From an uncultured Eubacteriales bacterium (GTDB lineage: Bacteria > Bacillota > Clostridia > Oscillospirales > Butyricicoccaceae), in NCBI GenBank assembly GCA_910586105.1, contig CAJUGU010000055.1, forward strand, positions 532 to 22,851: DNA of 22,320 nt, in the 5' to 3' direction. This document shows positions 1-7,994 of this stretch, in pieces. Position numbers and translations under genes: made by a program. The notes under the pieces are model-generated. The model saw only the letters and a list, made by a program, of their open reading frames with translations, ran no database searches and was not told the DNA's origin. Positions within the stretch are counted from its first letter, which is position 1. Every line of letters begins with the position of its first letter.

Positions 1-466
1 CAGCCGTAGAAGCGTCGGTAACTTCCTTGTCCTCAAGCGTCCAAGTGGTTGCAACTTCCGCGCCGTCTTCGGGTGTCGTCACGATAGATGCAATGGGCAG
101 CTGATCGCCTTCGTTGATGGCGGTGGTGTCCAGCGTGATTTCCACAGCAGTGATCTCGGTATTGGTTGCCGAATCCGGATTGACGGTCAGAGTGGCGGTC
201 AATGCGTCAGCGGTTACCTCGGTGTTATTCACCTTATAAGTAACGCTATCAGCCAAAGCGTAACCAGTGTTGGGCTTTACGGTAAAGGTCGCGGTGTACT
301 CACCAGCCGTAGAAGCGTCGGTAACTTCCTTGTCCTCAAGCGTCCAAGTGGTTGCAACCTCTGCACCGTCTGTGGGAGTTGTTGTGATGGTTGCAGTAGG
401 CAGAGTACCGTTTACGCTAATAGCGGTAGTATCCAGCGAGATTTCAACGGCAGTGATCTCGGTATC
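1..466 (-). repeat. Tandem 303-bp (101-residue) coding repeat in the surface gene
   Basis: Unit one spans 466-164 and unit two starts at 163 and continues past the edge. The period is exactly 303 bp. Bases 1-55 are identical to 304-358, and the rest of the unit is clearly similar but diverged. Such repeats often vary in number by recombination. The total number of units cannot be seen here. Confidence 0.85.
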
Positions 467-1105
467 CTGAGATTCCTGCGTAAAGGTTGCGCTGACGGTA
501 ACGGCTGCGGCAGGCATTGTGAACGTGTTGTTCTCCACAGTCACGTTCATTACGTCTTCGCCCGTGCCCTGCGTCACGGTGATTTTTTCAAGCGTGTAGC
601 CTTCGTTAGGAGTCGCAGTGACGGTTACTGTTGCATCTTCAGCGGCTGCGCCAGAGGGGCTTGTGGTCACAGTGCCATTGGAAGGATCTGTGATGGTGAT
701 TGTATGCCCTGCTGAAATGGTAACATCAAACGACATTTGGTTAGGCGTATTAGTGTCAATATTAAGGTCTGACAGCTCGCTCGTTGCTTTACCATTCAGT
801 GTAAACGAACATCCAGCATCGGGCAGAGTATTCTCACCAGCGGCAGCGGCGGTGATGGTAACTGTATAAGTACCAGCATCTGCAAAACTGCCAGTGGTTT
901 CGTCTGTCGCGTCTTGCTTTACCCACTTTGTTGTCAATGTAACGCCAGACTCGGTCGTTGCCGTAGGAACGGCGGATCCAGCCGCAAGGCCTTCATAGTC
1001 CAACGAAACCGCTACGGTCGGGACTTCTGCCGCGAATGCGCCGACCGGCAGCAGGGTCAACACCATGGCCAGCGCCAGCAGGGTTGATATGAATTTCTTT
1101 TTCAT
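1..1105 (-). CDS. Secreted repeat-rich cell-surface protein (3' end outside window)
   Basis: The frame is open from the ATG at 1105 to the left edge, giving 368 residues of a longer protein. AGGAGA (1115-1120) lies 9 nt upstream of the ATG. Residues 1-25 form a signal peptide: KKK, a hydrophobic stretch, then a cut near AFA/A. A beta-rich segment follows. Residues about 133-207 match the divergent InlB B-repeat type (GYTLEKITV then FTMPAAAVTVSATF). From residue 214 there are tandem 101-residue Ig-like units starting D/N-TEITAVEI and containing TTWTLEDKEVTDASTAGEY. Composition is Thr/Val/Ala-rich with few Cys, as in cell-wall or S-layer-associated proteins. The C-terminal anchor (LPXTG, SLH or other) is not visible, so the mode of attachment and the ligand are unknown. 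The gene is divergent from the EAL-domain gene. Confidence 0.85.
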   Translation of the reverse strand, partial: MKKKFISTLLALAMVLTLLPVGAFAAEVPTVAVSLDYEGLAAGSAVPTATTESGVTLTTKWVKQDATDETTGSFADAGTYTVTITAAAAGENTLPDAGCSFTLNGKATSELSDLNIDTNTPNQMSFDVTISAGHTITITDPSNGTVTTSPSGAAAEDATVTVTATPNEGYTLEKITVTQGTGEDVMNVTVENNTFTMPAAAVTVSATFTQESQDTEITAVEISLDTTAISVNGTLPTATITTTPTDGAEVATTWTLEDKEVTDASTAGEYTATFTVKPNTGYALADSVTYKVNNTEVTADALTATLTVNPDSATNTEITAVEITLDTTAINEGDQLPIASIVTTPEDGAEVATTWTLEDKEVTDASTA

Positions 1106-1548
1106 TACGAAAAGTCTCCTTATAATTTTAAGTACATTGTTGTCAACGCGCTCCCCGGAGGCCCTTGAATATAGCTATGCTGCCAAAGCCAGGACATTTT
1201 TGCTAGGCAATGCCGGATAAACGGACTACCACGCTGTTTTGCCGGTATGGACAGCAAACACACAATATACATCTGATCCCCCCTTTCCGCAATCTGTAAC
1301 AATGGACATCAAACAATGTCAGCGGCCCGTCGGTGAAAAAGCGTACATTTTTGCAAGGTAGGGTAGCATGATTGCAAATTTGCAAAAAAGTCCTTGTAAA
1401 TTACAGATTTCTGTGGTATCCTAGTGATGAAAGGAATGTTATGCAGCTTGCGGGAATGTACACATTCTTGCAAATTCGGATCCTTATAAAATGCCGATTT
1501 GTTGCGATTTTTCCCTTTCCGAGCGGGTACATACCGATTCAATACGTG

Positions 1549-1587
1549 AAAAAAACAGGGTAGCCGAAAAGGCCGTCCTGTTTTTTT
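1549..1587. terminator. Orphan bidirectional intrinsic terminator
   Basis: AAAAAAACAGG (1549-1559) pairs perfectly with CCTGTTTTTTT (1577-1587). An inner GCC/GGC pair closes a GAAAA-type loop. There are seven A's on one side and seven T's on the other, so it would work on either strand. No protein gene ends just before it on either strand, so it may end a small RNA or an untranslated transcript. Confidence 0.75.
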
Positions 1588-1996
1588 GCAAGCCGTATTG
1601 TCAAAAACAACCCTCCGACTCCCTATTTTCGGTTTGTACCAGAGACTTCCCGCAACCCGTGCCGTCGGGACTTCCTGCAAGCGCTCCCATACGCTCCCGC
1701 CAAACATCCCCTTTACACATTAAATATAGCGTCCGGTTCAAACGGCGCTCGCATTGCCCAACAACGGCGCCGTGCGTTTCCGCTCCCTGTCCCTATCGAC
1801 GATCCGAGCCGTTCCTAACACATGCCCCTCCCCCGGACGCTGCCCGCATTAGCCGTCCCAGCGTCGCGAGCCGTGCAAAAAAGTGCAGATTTCATCAAAA
1901 AATACGCAAAACTGTTCTTAAAGTTCTCAAAATAAAACCAACCTTTCAAAACATCTGCCCGCCGGTAAATTTTTGGCTTTTCCACCAAAATTTTGG

Positions 1997-2026
1997 TTGC
2001 GCCCATATAGACTGATATGATATAAT
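1997..2026 (+). promoter_or_regulatory. Promoter of the EAL-domain gene
   Basis: TTGCGC (1997-2002), an 18-nt spacer, then TATAAT (2021-2026) preceded by TGA, an extended -10. Transcription would start about 20 nt before the ribosome binding site GGAAGGTGA (2036-2044). The -35 match is weak, and the extended -10 makes up for it. Confidence 0.65.
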
Positions 2027-2053
2027 TTTACCGATGGAAGGTGATGTTGACAA

Positions 2054-4966
2054 ATGAAAAGTATGCAAATCAGACAAAGGGCAACTGCCTTGCTGTGCTT
2101 CATACTGATCGGGTTCCTATTCGCCGGGTTCCCATTAAGCACAGCTTATGCAAAAAACCGTCGGACGGTGCGGGTCGCCTTTTTTCCCATGGACGGCTAC
2201 CATGAGAAAAAAGAAGACGGCAGTTATTTCGGCATGGAGGTCGAATACCTTGAAAGCCTGTGCCAATACGCCGACTGGGACATCGAATATGTTGAATGCC
2301 CCAGCTGGGACGCGGCCCTCCAAATGCTCTCTGACCATCAGGTCGATCTGGTCGGTACCGCCCAGTATTCGGCCGAACGTGCCGCGAACTTTCAATATGC
2401 CGACCTTTCCAGCGGCTATACCTTCGGCATTCTCGCCACAAGGGGCGACAGCGACCTTGCTTATGAGGACTTTGACGCGATGCAGGACATCACCTACGGT
2501 ATGGTGAAAACATACGTCCGCCGGGCGGAATTCCTGCAATATCTGGCGGATAATGGGGTATCCTCCCCAAAGATCCGGGAATATGACACCACTTCCGAGC
2601 TTCAGGCCGCGCTGGAAGCCGGCAGCGTAGACGCAATGATCCATACCTTCATGGAGATCAAGGACGGTCAGCGGCTGATCGGACGCTTCGCGCCGCGCCC
2701 CTTTTACTATATCTCATGGCAGGGCAACGATGAGGTCATGCGCGAGCTCAATTACGCGATCGCCGACCTGAAAATGAACGAGCCCGTGCTCGAAACCGCC
2801 CTGATGAACAAGTTCTATCAAAGCAGGCTGGACAAGACCGTCGTCTTCACGACCGATGAAAAAAACTTCATCCGAAACGCGGGGCCGATCAAGGTCGGCT
2901 ATTTTGCCGACTATTACCCCTTCGTTTATGAGGAAGACAATACCTGCCGCGGGCTGGCGCGCGATATGCTCGAAAGCGCCGCGGGGATTGCGGGCCTTAC
3001 CCTGGAATGGAAGCTGATCGGCTCGTCGGAGGAAGCGGTCGACGCCCTTGCCGACGGCACGGTCGACGTGATGTCCTATTGCGTCCACCACGCCGAGGAG
3101 AAGTACAGCCACCAGCTGGCCAAGCTGAAGGATTATACCCAGGTGCCGCTGGTGATCGTGATGGATAAGAAACGCGAGCTGAACAGCATCCAGACGCTTG
3201 CCGTCGTGTCCTACCTCGCGGAGGAAGCCGCCGAAGCGATCGATCTGGAATCGACCGGCCTCATGATCCTGGATTCCCAGCAGCACTGCCTGGAAGCCGT
3301 GCGCGACGGCCAGGCCGACGCTGTCCTCTGCGACGGCTATCTGGCCGAATACCAGCTCAATACCAACATGCATTATCACGGGCTCGAGATCAAACGGGCG
3401 CTCAATCAGGAACACAATATTTCCATGTCCGTTCGCAGCGAGGACACCGAGCTTACCGGGATCCTGAATAAAACGATCCTCACGATCGACCCGCGCGCGA
3501 TCAGCGATTACATCATGGAACGCAACCTGTATTCCGCGAACAGCGTCGCCCGGTTTCTGGAGGATAACAACCGCCCGATCATCGGCGTGCTCGCGCTGCT
3601 GCTGGCCAGCGTGATCCTGGTCACGGTACATACCATCCGCGACACCCGCAAGATCCAAAAGCTGATGTATAAGGATGTTGAGGTCGATATCTGGAACCTG
3701 AACCACCTCATCTATATCGGCAAAAAAAGTTTGAAAGCCGACCGGCTGATGTATGTTTATGCGGTCGCATACCTCAACATCAGCCACTTCCAACGCTACA
3801 AAGTGGTTTATGGCTGGAACAAGGCGCAGGAGTTGCTGGTTTCGATCGCGGACGTGCTTTCCCAGTGCGTGCGCGGCAAGGGCGAGGTCTACGCCAAGGC
3901 CGACGGCGACCACTTTGTGCTGCTGCTGTCGTCGGAAAACGGCGATATCCGGGAACGTCTGGAAAACATCGGCAAGCTGATTGAAGCCTATATTTTCAGC
4001 GCGACCGGCAGCCGGATCGAACTGCAAATGGGCGTCCGCTTCATCCCCTATGAAAGCACCGATATCCGCGGGGCGATCGTCTGCGCCAATCAGGCGATCG
4101 ACTTCCTGCACTCCGGGAGCGGCCAGCGGATCGTCGTCTTTGACGAGCAGCTTGAAAAGAGCATCCGGGAACGTCATGAGCGCCAGCGGCTTCTCGATTC
4201 CATCAACATCGACGACAATTTTGCAACCTACTATCAGGCGAAGGTCGATATCCGTACCGGCAAGGTCGTCGGCGCGGAAGCGCTGGTGCGGTTCCTCGAT
4301 CCCACGGCGGGCGGTGCCGTCCGGGCGCCAGGGTTCTTTATCGAATATTATGAACAGACCGGAAAAGTGGTCGACGTCGACTTTTTCGTGCTTGGCTGCG
4401 TCTGCCGGATGCTGCGCCGCAGGCTCGACGCAGGGCTCCCGGTCGTCACCGTATCGTGCAATTTCTCCCGGATGCACTTCCTGAAACAGGGCTTTGTGTC
4501 ACGGCTGATGAATGTGATCCAGGAAAACCAGGTGCCGCTTGACCTGATCGAGGTCGAAGTCACCGAAACGCTCGTCATGGAGGAAATGCAGCAAAAAGCC
4601 GCCGAGCAGATCATGCACGACCTGCACGACAAGGGGATCCGGCTGTCGATCGACGACTTCGGGTCGGGGTATTCCTCGCTTGGCGTCATTGAAAAGATCC
4701 CGGCGTCGGTCATCAAGCTCGACCGTTCGTTCCTGCTGAACCAGGAGGATCGCGGGCGTCAGGTCAAGATCATGAAGCGGATCGTCGACCTTGCGGAAGA
4801 CCTTGGCGCACAGATCGTTTGCGAAGGCGTCGAGACCGCCGACGACGTGGAATTGATGCAGGAGATCGGCGCGTACATCGCGCAGGGATACCGCTACGCG
4901 AAACCGGTACCCGAGGCCGATTTTGAACAGCGGCTGACGGATGAAGCCGCGACGGCGGAAGGCTGA
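2054..4966 (+). CDS. Membrane sensor with two solute-binding domains, degenerate GGDEF and EAL domain
   Basis: 970 residues. A signal sequence (about 1-33) is followed by two solute-binding folds of the SBP_bac_3 type (about 38-258 and 277-495), a transmembrane helix (about 508-529), a GGDEF-like domain and a C-terminal EAL domain. The GGDEF signature has become DGDHF (D617-F621), so cyclase activity is unlikely. The EAL domain keeps the expected residues: E742-A-L-V-R, E835-V-T-E-T, D867-D-F-G, K888-L-D, E924-G-V-E and Q944. That predicts hydrolysis of cyclic di-GMP to pGpG in the cytoplasm, controlled by ligands (amino acids or similar small molecules by family habit) bound outside the membrane. 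The start is set by GGAAGGTGA 9 nt upstream. It has its own promoter and terminator, so it appears monocistronic. Ligands cannot be named from sequence. Confidence 0.9.
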   Translation: MKSMQIRQRATALLCFILIGFLFAGFPLSTAYAKNRRTVRVAFFPMDGYHEKKEDGSYFGMEVEYLESLCQYADWDIEYVECPSWDAALQMLSDHQVDLVGTAQYSAERAANFQYADLSSGYTFGILATRGDSDLAYEDFDAMQDITYGMVKTYVRRAEFLQYLADNGVSSPKIREYDTTSELQAALEAGSVDAMIHTFMEIKDGQRLIGRFAPRPFYYISWQGNDEVMRELNYAIADLKMNEPVLETALMNKFYQSRLDKTVVFTTDEKNFIRNAGPIKVGYFADYYPFVYEEDNTCRGLARDMLESAAGIAGLTLEWKLIGSSEEAVDALADGTVDVMSYCVHHAEEKYSHQLAKLKDYTQVPLVIVMDKKRELNSIQTLAVVSYLAEEAAEAIDLESTGLMILDSQQHCLEAVRDGQADAVLCDGYLAEYQLNTNMHYHGLEIKRALNQEHNISMSVRSEDTELTGILNKTILTIDPRAISDYIMERNLYSANSVARFLEDNNRPIIGVLALLLASVILVTVHTIRDTRKIQKLMYKDVEVDIWNLNHLIYIGKKSLKADRLMYVYAVAYLNISHFQRYKVVYGWNKAQELLVSIADVLSQCVRGKGEVYAKADGDHFVLLLSSENGDIRERLENIGKLIEAYIFSATGSRIELQMGVRFIPYESTDIRGAIVCANQAIDFLHSGSGQRIVVFDEQLEKSIRERHERQRLLDSINIDDNFATYYQAKVDIRTGKVVGAEALVRFLDPTAGGAVRAPGFFIEYYEQTGKVVDVDFFVLGCVCRMLRRRLDAGLPVVTVSCNFSRMHFLKQGFVSRLMNVIQENQVPLDLIEVEVTETLVMEEMQQKAAEQIMHDLHDKGIRLSIDDFGSGYSSLGVIEKIPASVIKLDRSFLLNQEDRGRQVKIMKRIVDLAEDLGAQIVCEGVETADDVELMQEIGAYIAQGYRYAKPVPEADFEQRLTDEAATAEG

Positions 4967-5090
4967 AGCCCGGGGCCAATCGAACGCGCTGCGGAAGGGG
5001 ACCATTACCGCCGCGCCGTTCGACGCGGCAAACGGCCGAAAACGGATCGCAGCGCCGCAGCCCTTGCAGCGGCATGCGCGCAAAGCACAA

Positions 5091-5137
5091 GCCCGGCATG
5101 CCCGTTCGGAAACAGGGATGCCGGGCGGTTTTGTCTT
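5091..5137 (+). terminator. Terminator of the EAL-domain gene
   Basis: GCCCGGCAT plus CCC (with one bulged G) pairs with GGG plus ATGCCGGGC around an 11-nt loop, followed by GGTTTTGTCTT. It lies about 125 bp after the stop codon at 4964-4966 and before the purA promoter. Confidence 0.8.
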
Positions 5138-5174
5138 CCGCACCCGCAAATTTTCGATATTTCCCACATTATGG

Positions 5175-5203
5175 TTGAATTTCCCCGCCATCGGTGATAT
5201 AAT
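5175..5203 (+). promoter_or_regulatory. Promoter of purA
   Basis: TTGAAT (5175-5180), a 17-nt spacer and TATAAT (5198-5203) preceded by TGA (extended -10). The leader to the purA start is about 60 nt. No PurR operator or purine riboswitch was recognised. Confidence 0.8.
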
Positions 5204-5271
5204 ATCACAAGTATGGCGGCTTAGCCGCGCCAATAACAAGAAACCCAAAAATGTGAAAGGGGCAACAGGTC

Positions 5272-6555
5272 ATGCCTGGGAAAATTATTTTAGGCGCCCA
5301 GTGGGGCGACGAAGGAAAAGGGAAGTTTATCGACATTTTTGCCGCAAAGGCGGATGTCGTTGTACGCAGCCAGGGGGGCAACAACGCAGGTCATACCGTT
5401 GTGGTCGACGGCGTGAAATACAAGCTCCAGCTGATCCCTTCGGGCATTCTTTATCCGGACTGCACCAATATCATCGGTTCCGGCGTGGTCGTCAACCCCA
5501 AATCCATCCTCGGCGAGATCGATGGGCTGCATCAGCAGGGCATTTCCACCGACCGGCTGTTCATCGACGCCCGCGCACACTGCATCATGCCGTGGCATTT
5601 GGAACTTGACGCCCTCAGTGAAGCCGAAAAGGCCAAGGAAGGCGTCGCGATCGGCACCACCAAAAAAGGCATCGGCCCGTCGTATATGGACAAGTCCGAG
5701 CGGGTCGGTATCCGGATGCACGATTTCGTCGATCCGGAACGCTTTGAAACCGTTGTCCGGGAAGCCTGCGCCCGCAAAAACCGCGTGATCGAAGGCGTAT
5801 ATGGCGGCGAACCGCTCGATGTGGAAGCGATTCTGAACGAATACCGCGCCTATTCCGACCGCCTGCGCCCGATGGTGCGGGATACGACCGTGCTGGTATA
5901 CGACGCGGTCAAGGCCGGGAAGGAAGTCCTTTTTGAAGGCGCGCAGGGCACCCTGCTCGATCTGGACATGGGCACCTATCCCTTTGTGACTTCGTCCCAT
6001 CCAGTCGCCGGCGGCTGCTGCATCGGCTCGGGCGTCGGCCCGGCGGCGATCGATTCCGTGATGGGCATTTTCAAGAGTTACACGACCCGCGTCGGCGAAG
6101 GTCCGTTCCCCACCGAGCTGTTTGACGAGACCGGCGATTATATCCGCAACGCAGGCGGCGAGTTTGGCACCGTGACCGGCCGTCCGCGCCGCACCGGCTG
6201 GTTCGACGCCGTGATCGCAAGATATGCCGTCCGTGTGAACGGATTGACCGAAATGGTCATCAATAAGATTGACCCGCTGCGCGGTTTGCCAAAGCTCAAG
6301 GTCTGCACGGCGTACCGGCTGAAAAACGGCGAGACCATCACCGAGTTCCCGGCGAATTTTATGGATCTGGTCGGTTGCGAACCGGTTTATGAGGAATTCG
6401 ACGGCTTTACCGAAGATATCACCGGTTGCCGGACGTTCCGCGAACTGCCCGCGCCGGTACAGGCTTATATCAAAACGCTTGAGCGGATCTGCGGCTGTCC
6501 GGTCACGATGCTGGGCGTTGGCCCCGGACGCGATCAGGTCATGGATGTCGAATAA
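5272..6555 (+). CDS. purA: Adenylosuccinate synthetase
   Basis: 427 residues, the normal family length. PurA joins IMP and aspartate using GTP to make adenylosuccinate, the first step from IMP to AMP, in the cytoplasm. Diagnostic features are the N-terminal GDEGKGK loop with catalytic D13, NNAGHT with H41, GTTKKGIGPSY near residue 130, GEGPFPTEL, the GRPRRTGWFD block, and NKID in the GTP-base site near residue 330. A purine-rich AAAGGGG (5256-5262) lies 9 nt before the ATG. The gene stands alone between a clear promoter and two hairpins, as purA often does in Clostridia. Confidence 0.98.
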   Translation: MPGKIILGAQWGDEGKGKFIDIFAAKADVVVRSQGGNNAGHTVVVDGVKYKLQLIPSGILYPDCTNIIGSGVVVNPKSILGEIDGLHQQGISTDRLFIDARAHCIMPWHLELDALSEAEKAKEGVAIGTTKKGIGPSYMDKSERVGIRMHDFVDPERFETVVREACARKNRVIEGVYGGEPLDVEAILNEYRAYSDRLRPMVRDTTVLVYDAVKAGKEVLFEGAQGTLLDLDMGTYPFVTSSHPVAGGCCIGSGVGPAAIDSVMGIFKSYTTRVGEGPFPTELFDETGDYIRNAGGEFGTVTGRPRRTGWFDAVIARYAVRVNGLTEMVINKIDPLRGLPKLKVCTAYRLKNGETITEFPANFMDLVGCEPVYEEFDGFTEDITGCRTFRELPAPVQAYIKTLERICGCPVTMLGVGPGRDQVMDVE

Positions 6556-6567
6556 CACAAAAATTGT

Positions 6568-6589
6568 AGGGGCTGTAAAAAAAGCCCCT
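6568..6589. terminator. Hairpin just after purA
   Basis: AGGGGCT (6568-6574) pairs with AGCCCCT (6583-6589) across an A-rich loop. There is no T-run on the purA side. On the opposite strand the hairpin is followed by ATTTTTG, so it would act better on leftward transcripts. Confidence 0.5.
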
Positions 6590-6597
6590 TGAAAAAT

Positions 6598-6633
6598 AAC
6601 AGCGGCTGTCACAAAAAAGTGACAGCCGCTGTT
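6598..6633. terminator. Strong 15-bp hairpin between purA and a decayed gene
   Basis: AACAGCGGCTGTCAC (6598-6612) and its exact complement (6619-6633) flank a six-A loop. The minus strand continues with ATTTTTC, a good T-run, while the plus strand has only TTT. It probably ends leftward transcription of the decayed gene and may also stop purA transcripts. Confidence 0.75.
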
Positions 6634-7039
6634 TAACTTCACCGTCATAAACCGGCGTATCGCCGTATTCCACGCGGTATGCGTCGATCAGGCCGTTTTC
6701 GTCGTAGGTTACGAAAATATGAATCTGGCTGAAATCCTCCGCCCAAAAGGTAAAGCCGCAGGAATCGCTTATAATGATCGCCGCGCATTCTGCCTGTTTC
6801 GGCATTTCCTTTGTGTTGATTCCCTCATAAGGGAAGATTCCGAAATATCCGCCGTTCTTCGTGTAAAGGTTGGCGGAACAATCTTCATCACACGCCAGAA
6901 CACCGTTTTCGTCGCGGTACACGGTTCCCCAGCCGTCTTTCGCGGCCTGCCGGTAAGTTTCCGTCTTGCTGTATGCCTTTTAAACCGGAATGCTGGCAAC
7001 ATCTGTGGCGAAATAGCGCACTTCACATTTTTGTTTCAT
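6630..7039 (-). pseudogene. Decayed gene of unknown function, interrupted by a stop at codon 20
   Basis: The ATG at 7039 has a good GGGAGGG site 8 nt upstream and starts MKQKCEVRYFATDVASIPV. Codon 20 is TAA (6982-6980). The same frame then continues with ordinary protein-like sequence (KAYSKTETYRQAAKDGWG, later NGGYFGIFPYEGIN and IHIFVTYDENGLIDAYRVEY) for over 100 residues. After GEVKQ the frame runs through the hairpin and ends inside purA, while a TAA in another frame (6635-6633) touches the hairpin. This suggests a second lesion that lost the natural stop. No family was recognised. A shorter product could start at the GTG at 6922, but no ribosome binding site supports it. Confidence 0.6.
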
Positions 7040-7081
7040 TTCTGAGCCCTCCCGCTCGCTTTCCCGGCCTTTTCAGGTAAA

Positions 7082-7116
7082 AAATGCAAGAAACGGTTGC
7101 TACCGTTCTTGCATTT
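7082..7116. terminator. Hairpin upstream of the two-component operon
   Basis: AAATGCAAGAAACGGT (7082-7097) pairs with ACCGTTCTTGCATTT (7102-7116) with one bulged A and a TGCT loop. On the minus strand it is followed by six T's, and on the plus strand by ATTTAATAT. It insulates the kinase operon. No leftward gene ends here, so its exact client is unclear. Confidence 0.6.
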
Positions 7117-7199
7117 AATATACTACTTCACAAGTATTTTTCATCCGGCAGGCGCCGCCGACAAATTCTTTGCCTTTGGAACATTTTCGGACATTTCCG

Positions 7200-7208
7200 T
7201 GCTATAAT
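7200..7208 (+). promoter_or_regulatory. Extended -10 promoter of the two-component operon
   Basis: TGCTATAAT (7200-7208) is a perfect extended -10. No good -35 lies 16-18 nt upstream: TTGGAA at 7176-7181 is 21 nt away. The leader is about 105 nt and GC-rich, with small hairpins such as GCGTC-CGG-GACGC near 7278-7290. No operator was recognised. Confidence 0.6.
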
Positions 7209-7322
7209 AGTCGTAAGATCGATCCCCGATCCCGGCGGGCTCCCGCTCACGCGCTGGCCGCGCGGAACAGACGGGCAGCGTCCGGGACGCCGGGGCGATA
7301 TCAGGAAGGAGAGATGGACACT

Positions 7323-7994
7323 ATGTCGATCCTGTTAGCAGAAGACGACCGCGCGCTGTCCGCGCTGATCTGCGATTTTTTCCGTGCGGCAAAGCTCGAA
7401 GTCTTCCCCGCCTACGACGGCGAGGAAGCCCTGCTGGCTGCGCGCGGCAACGCCTTCGACCTCATTATATTGGACGTGATGCTGCCCAAATACGACGGGC
7501 TTTCGGTCTGCCGCGAACTGCGGCAAATGTGCGACGCGCCCGTGATCTTCGTCACCGCGCTTGGGCAGGAATACGACCAGCTCGCGGGCTACCGCGCGGG
7601 CGCGGACGACTACATCACAAAACCGTTTTCGTTCCCGGTGCTGGTCGCAAAGGCGCAGGCGATCATGCGTCGCGCCGCCGGGCGCGGGCTCGCCCCCGGC
7701 GAGCTGGAATACGGCAATATCACGCTGTCCCCCAGCGAACGCCGCGCATGGGTCGACGGGCAGGAACTGCCGCTGCGCCCCAAGGAATACCAGATCCTTG
7801 AGGTTTTGATGCGCAGCCACGGGCGCACGGTCCCCCGCGACACGCTGATCCTGCAAGTCTGGGGCGACGACTTCGAGGGGGACGAACGGATGCTCGACCG
7901 GCACATCGCCTCGCTGCGGAAGTCGCTCGGCACCGGCGGCGTACACATCAAGGCCGTTTACGGCCAGGGCTATCGATTGGGGGGTACGACATGA
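7323..7994 (+). CDS. OmpR/PhoB-family response regulator
   Basis: 223 residues. The receiver domain (1-115) has the acidic pair E7/D8-D9, phospho-acceptor D51 in LILDVMLP, T78 and K100 in TKPF. The C-terminal winged helix (about 130-220) carries LRPKEYQILEVLMRSHGR and RHIASLRKSLG, ending YGQGYRL. It would bind DNA and change transcription when phosphorylated by the kinases encoded next to it. The ATG at 7323 is chosen because AAGGAG (7306-7311) is 11 nt away. The in-frame ATG at 7314 is only 2 nt from that site. The stop overlaps the next start as ATGA. Targets cannot be told from sequence. Confidence 0.93.
   Translation: MSILLAEDDRALSALICDFFRAAKLEVFPAYDGEEALLAARGNAFDLIILDVMLPKYDGLSVCRELRQMCDAPVIFVTALGQEYDQLAGYRAGADDYITKPFSFPVLVAKAQAIMRRAAGRGLAPGELEYGNITLSPSERRAWVDGQELPLRPKEYQILEVLMRSHGRTVPRDTLILQVWGDDFEGDERMLDRHIASLRKSLGTGGVHIKAVYGQGYRLGGTT

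Larger units (their letters stand above)
1106..2053. other. Long intergenic region, no convincing gene
   Basis: This 948-bp stretch separates two divergent genes. The possible reading frames are short, lack ribosome binding sites and show no family resemblance. It contains an intrinsic terminator with no gene in front of it (1549-1587), a short palindrome GCAAATTTGC at 1374-1383, and the promoter of the downstream gene at its right end. No c-di-GMP riboswitch core was seen, although the downstream gene concerns c-di-GMP. Confidence 0.6.

Noticed and set aside
1119..1146. TTGACA, 16 nt, TATAAG just upstream of the surface protein gene (minus strand).
   Set aside because: The -10 overlaps the ribosome binding site AGGAGA, so the transcript would begin after it. 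The true promoter is probably further upstream, though a near-leaderless mRNA is not excluded.
1343..1475. Repeated TTGCAA motifs with a similar left flank (GTACATTTTTGCAA and GTACACATTCTTGCAA).
   Set aside because: Short, AT-rich and uneven in spacing. Too weak to call an operator without comparison to relatives.
1491..2015. A 174-codon plus-strand frame in the gap before the EAL-domain gene.
   Set aside because: It has no ribosome binding site, runs through the terminator at 1549-1587 and the promoter at 1997, and shows no protein-like motif.
1600..2053. Search for a c-di-GMP riboswitch upstream of the EAL-domain gene.
   Set aside because: The characteristic GCACAGGGCAAACC core was not found and the leader is only about 20-30 nt.
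2714..4477. A 587-codon minus-strand frame opposite the EAL-domain gene.
   Set aside because: A shadow frame caused by high GC and codon bias. The plus strand encodes clear domains with catalytic residues in order.
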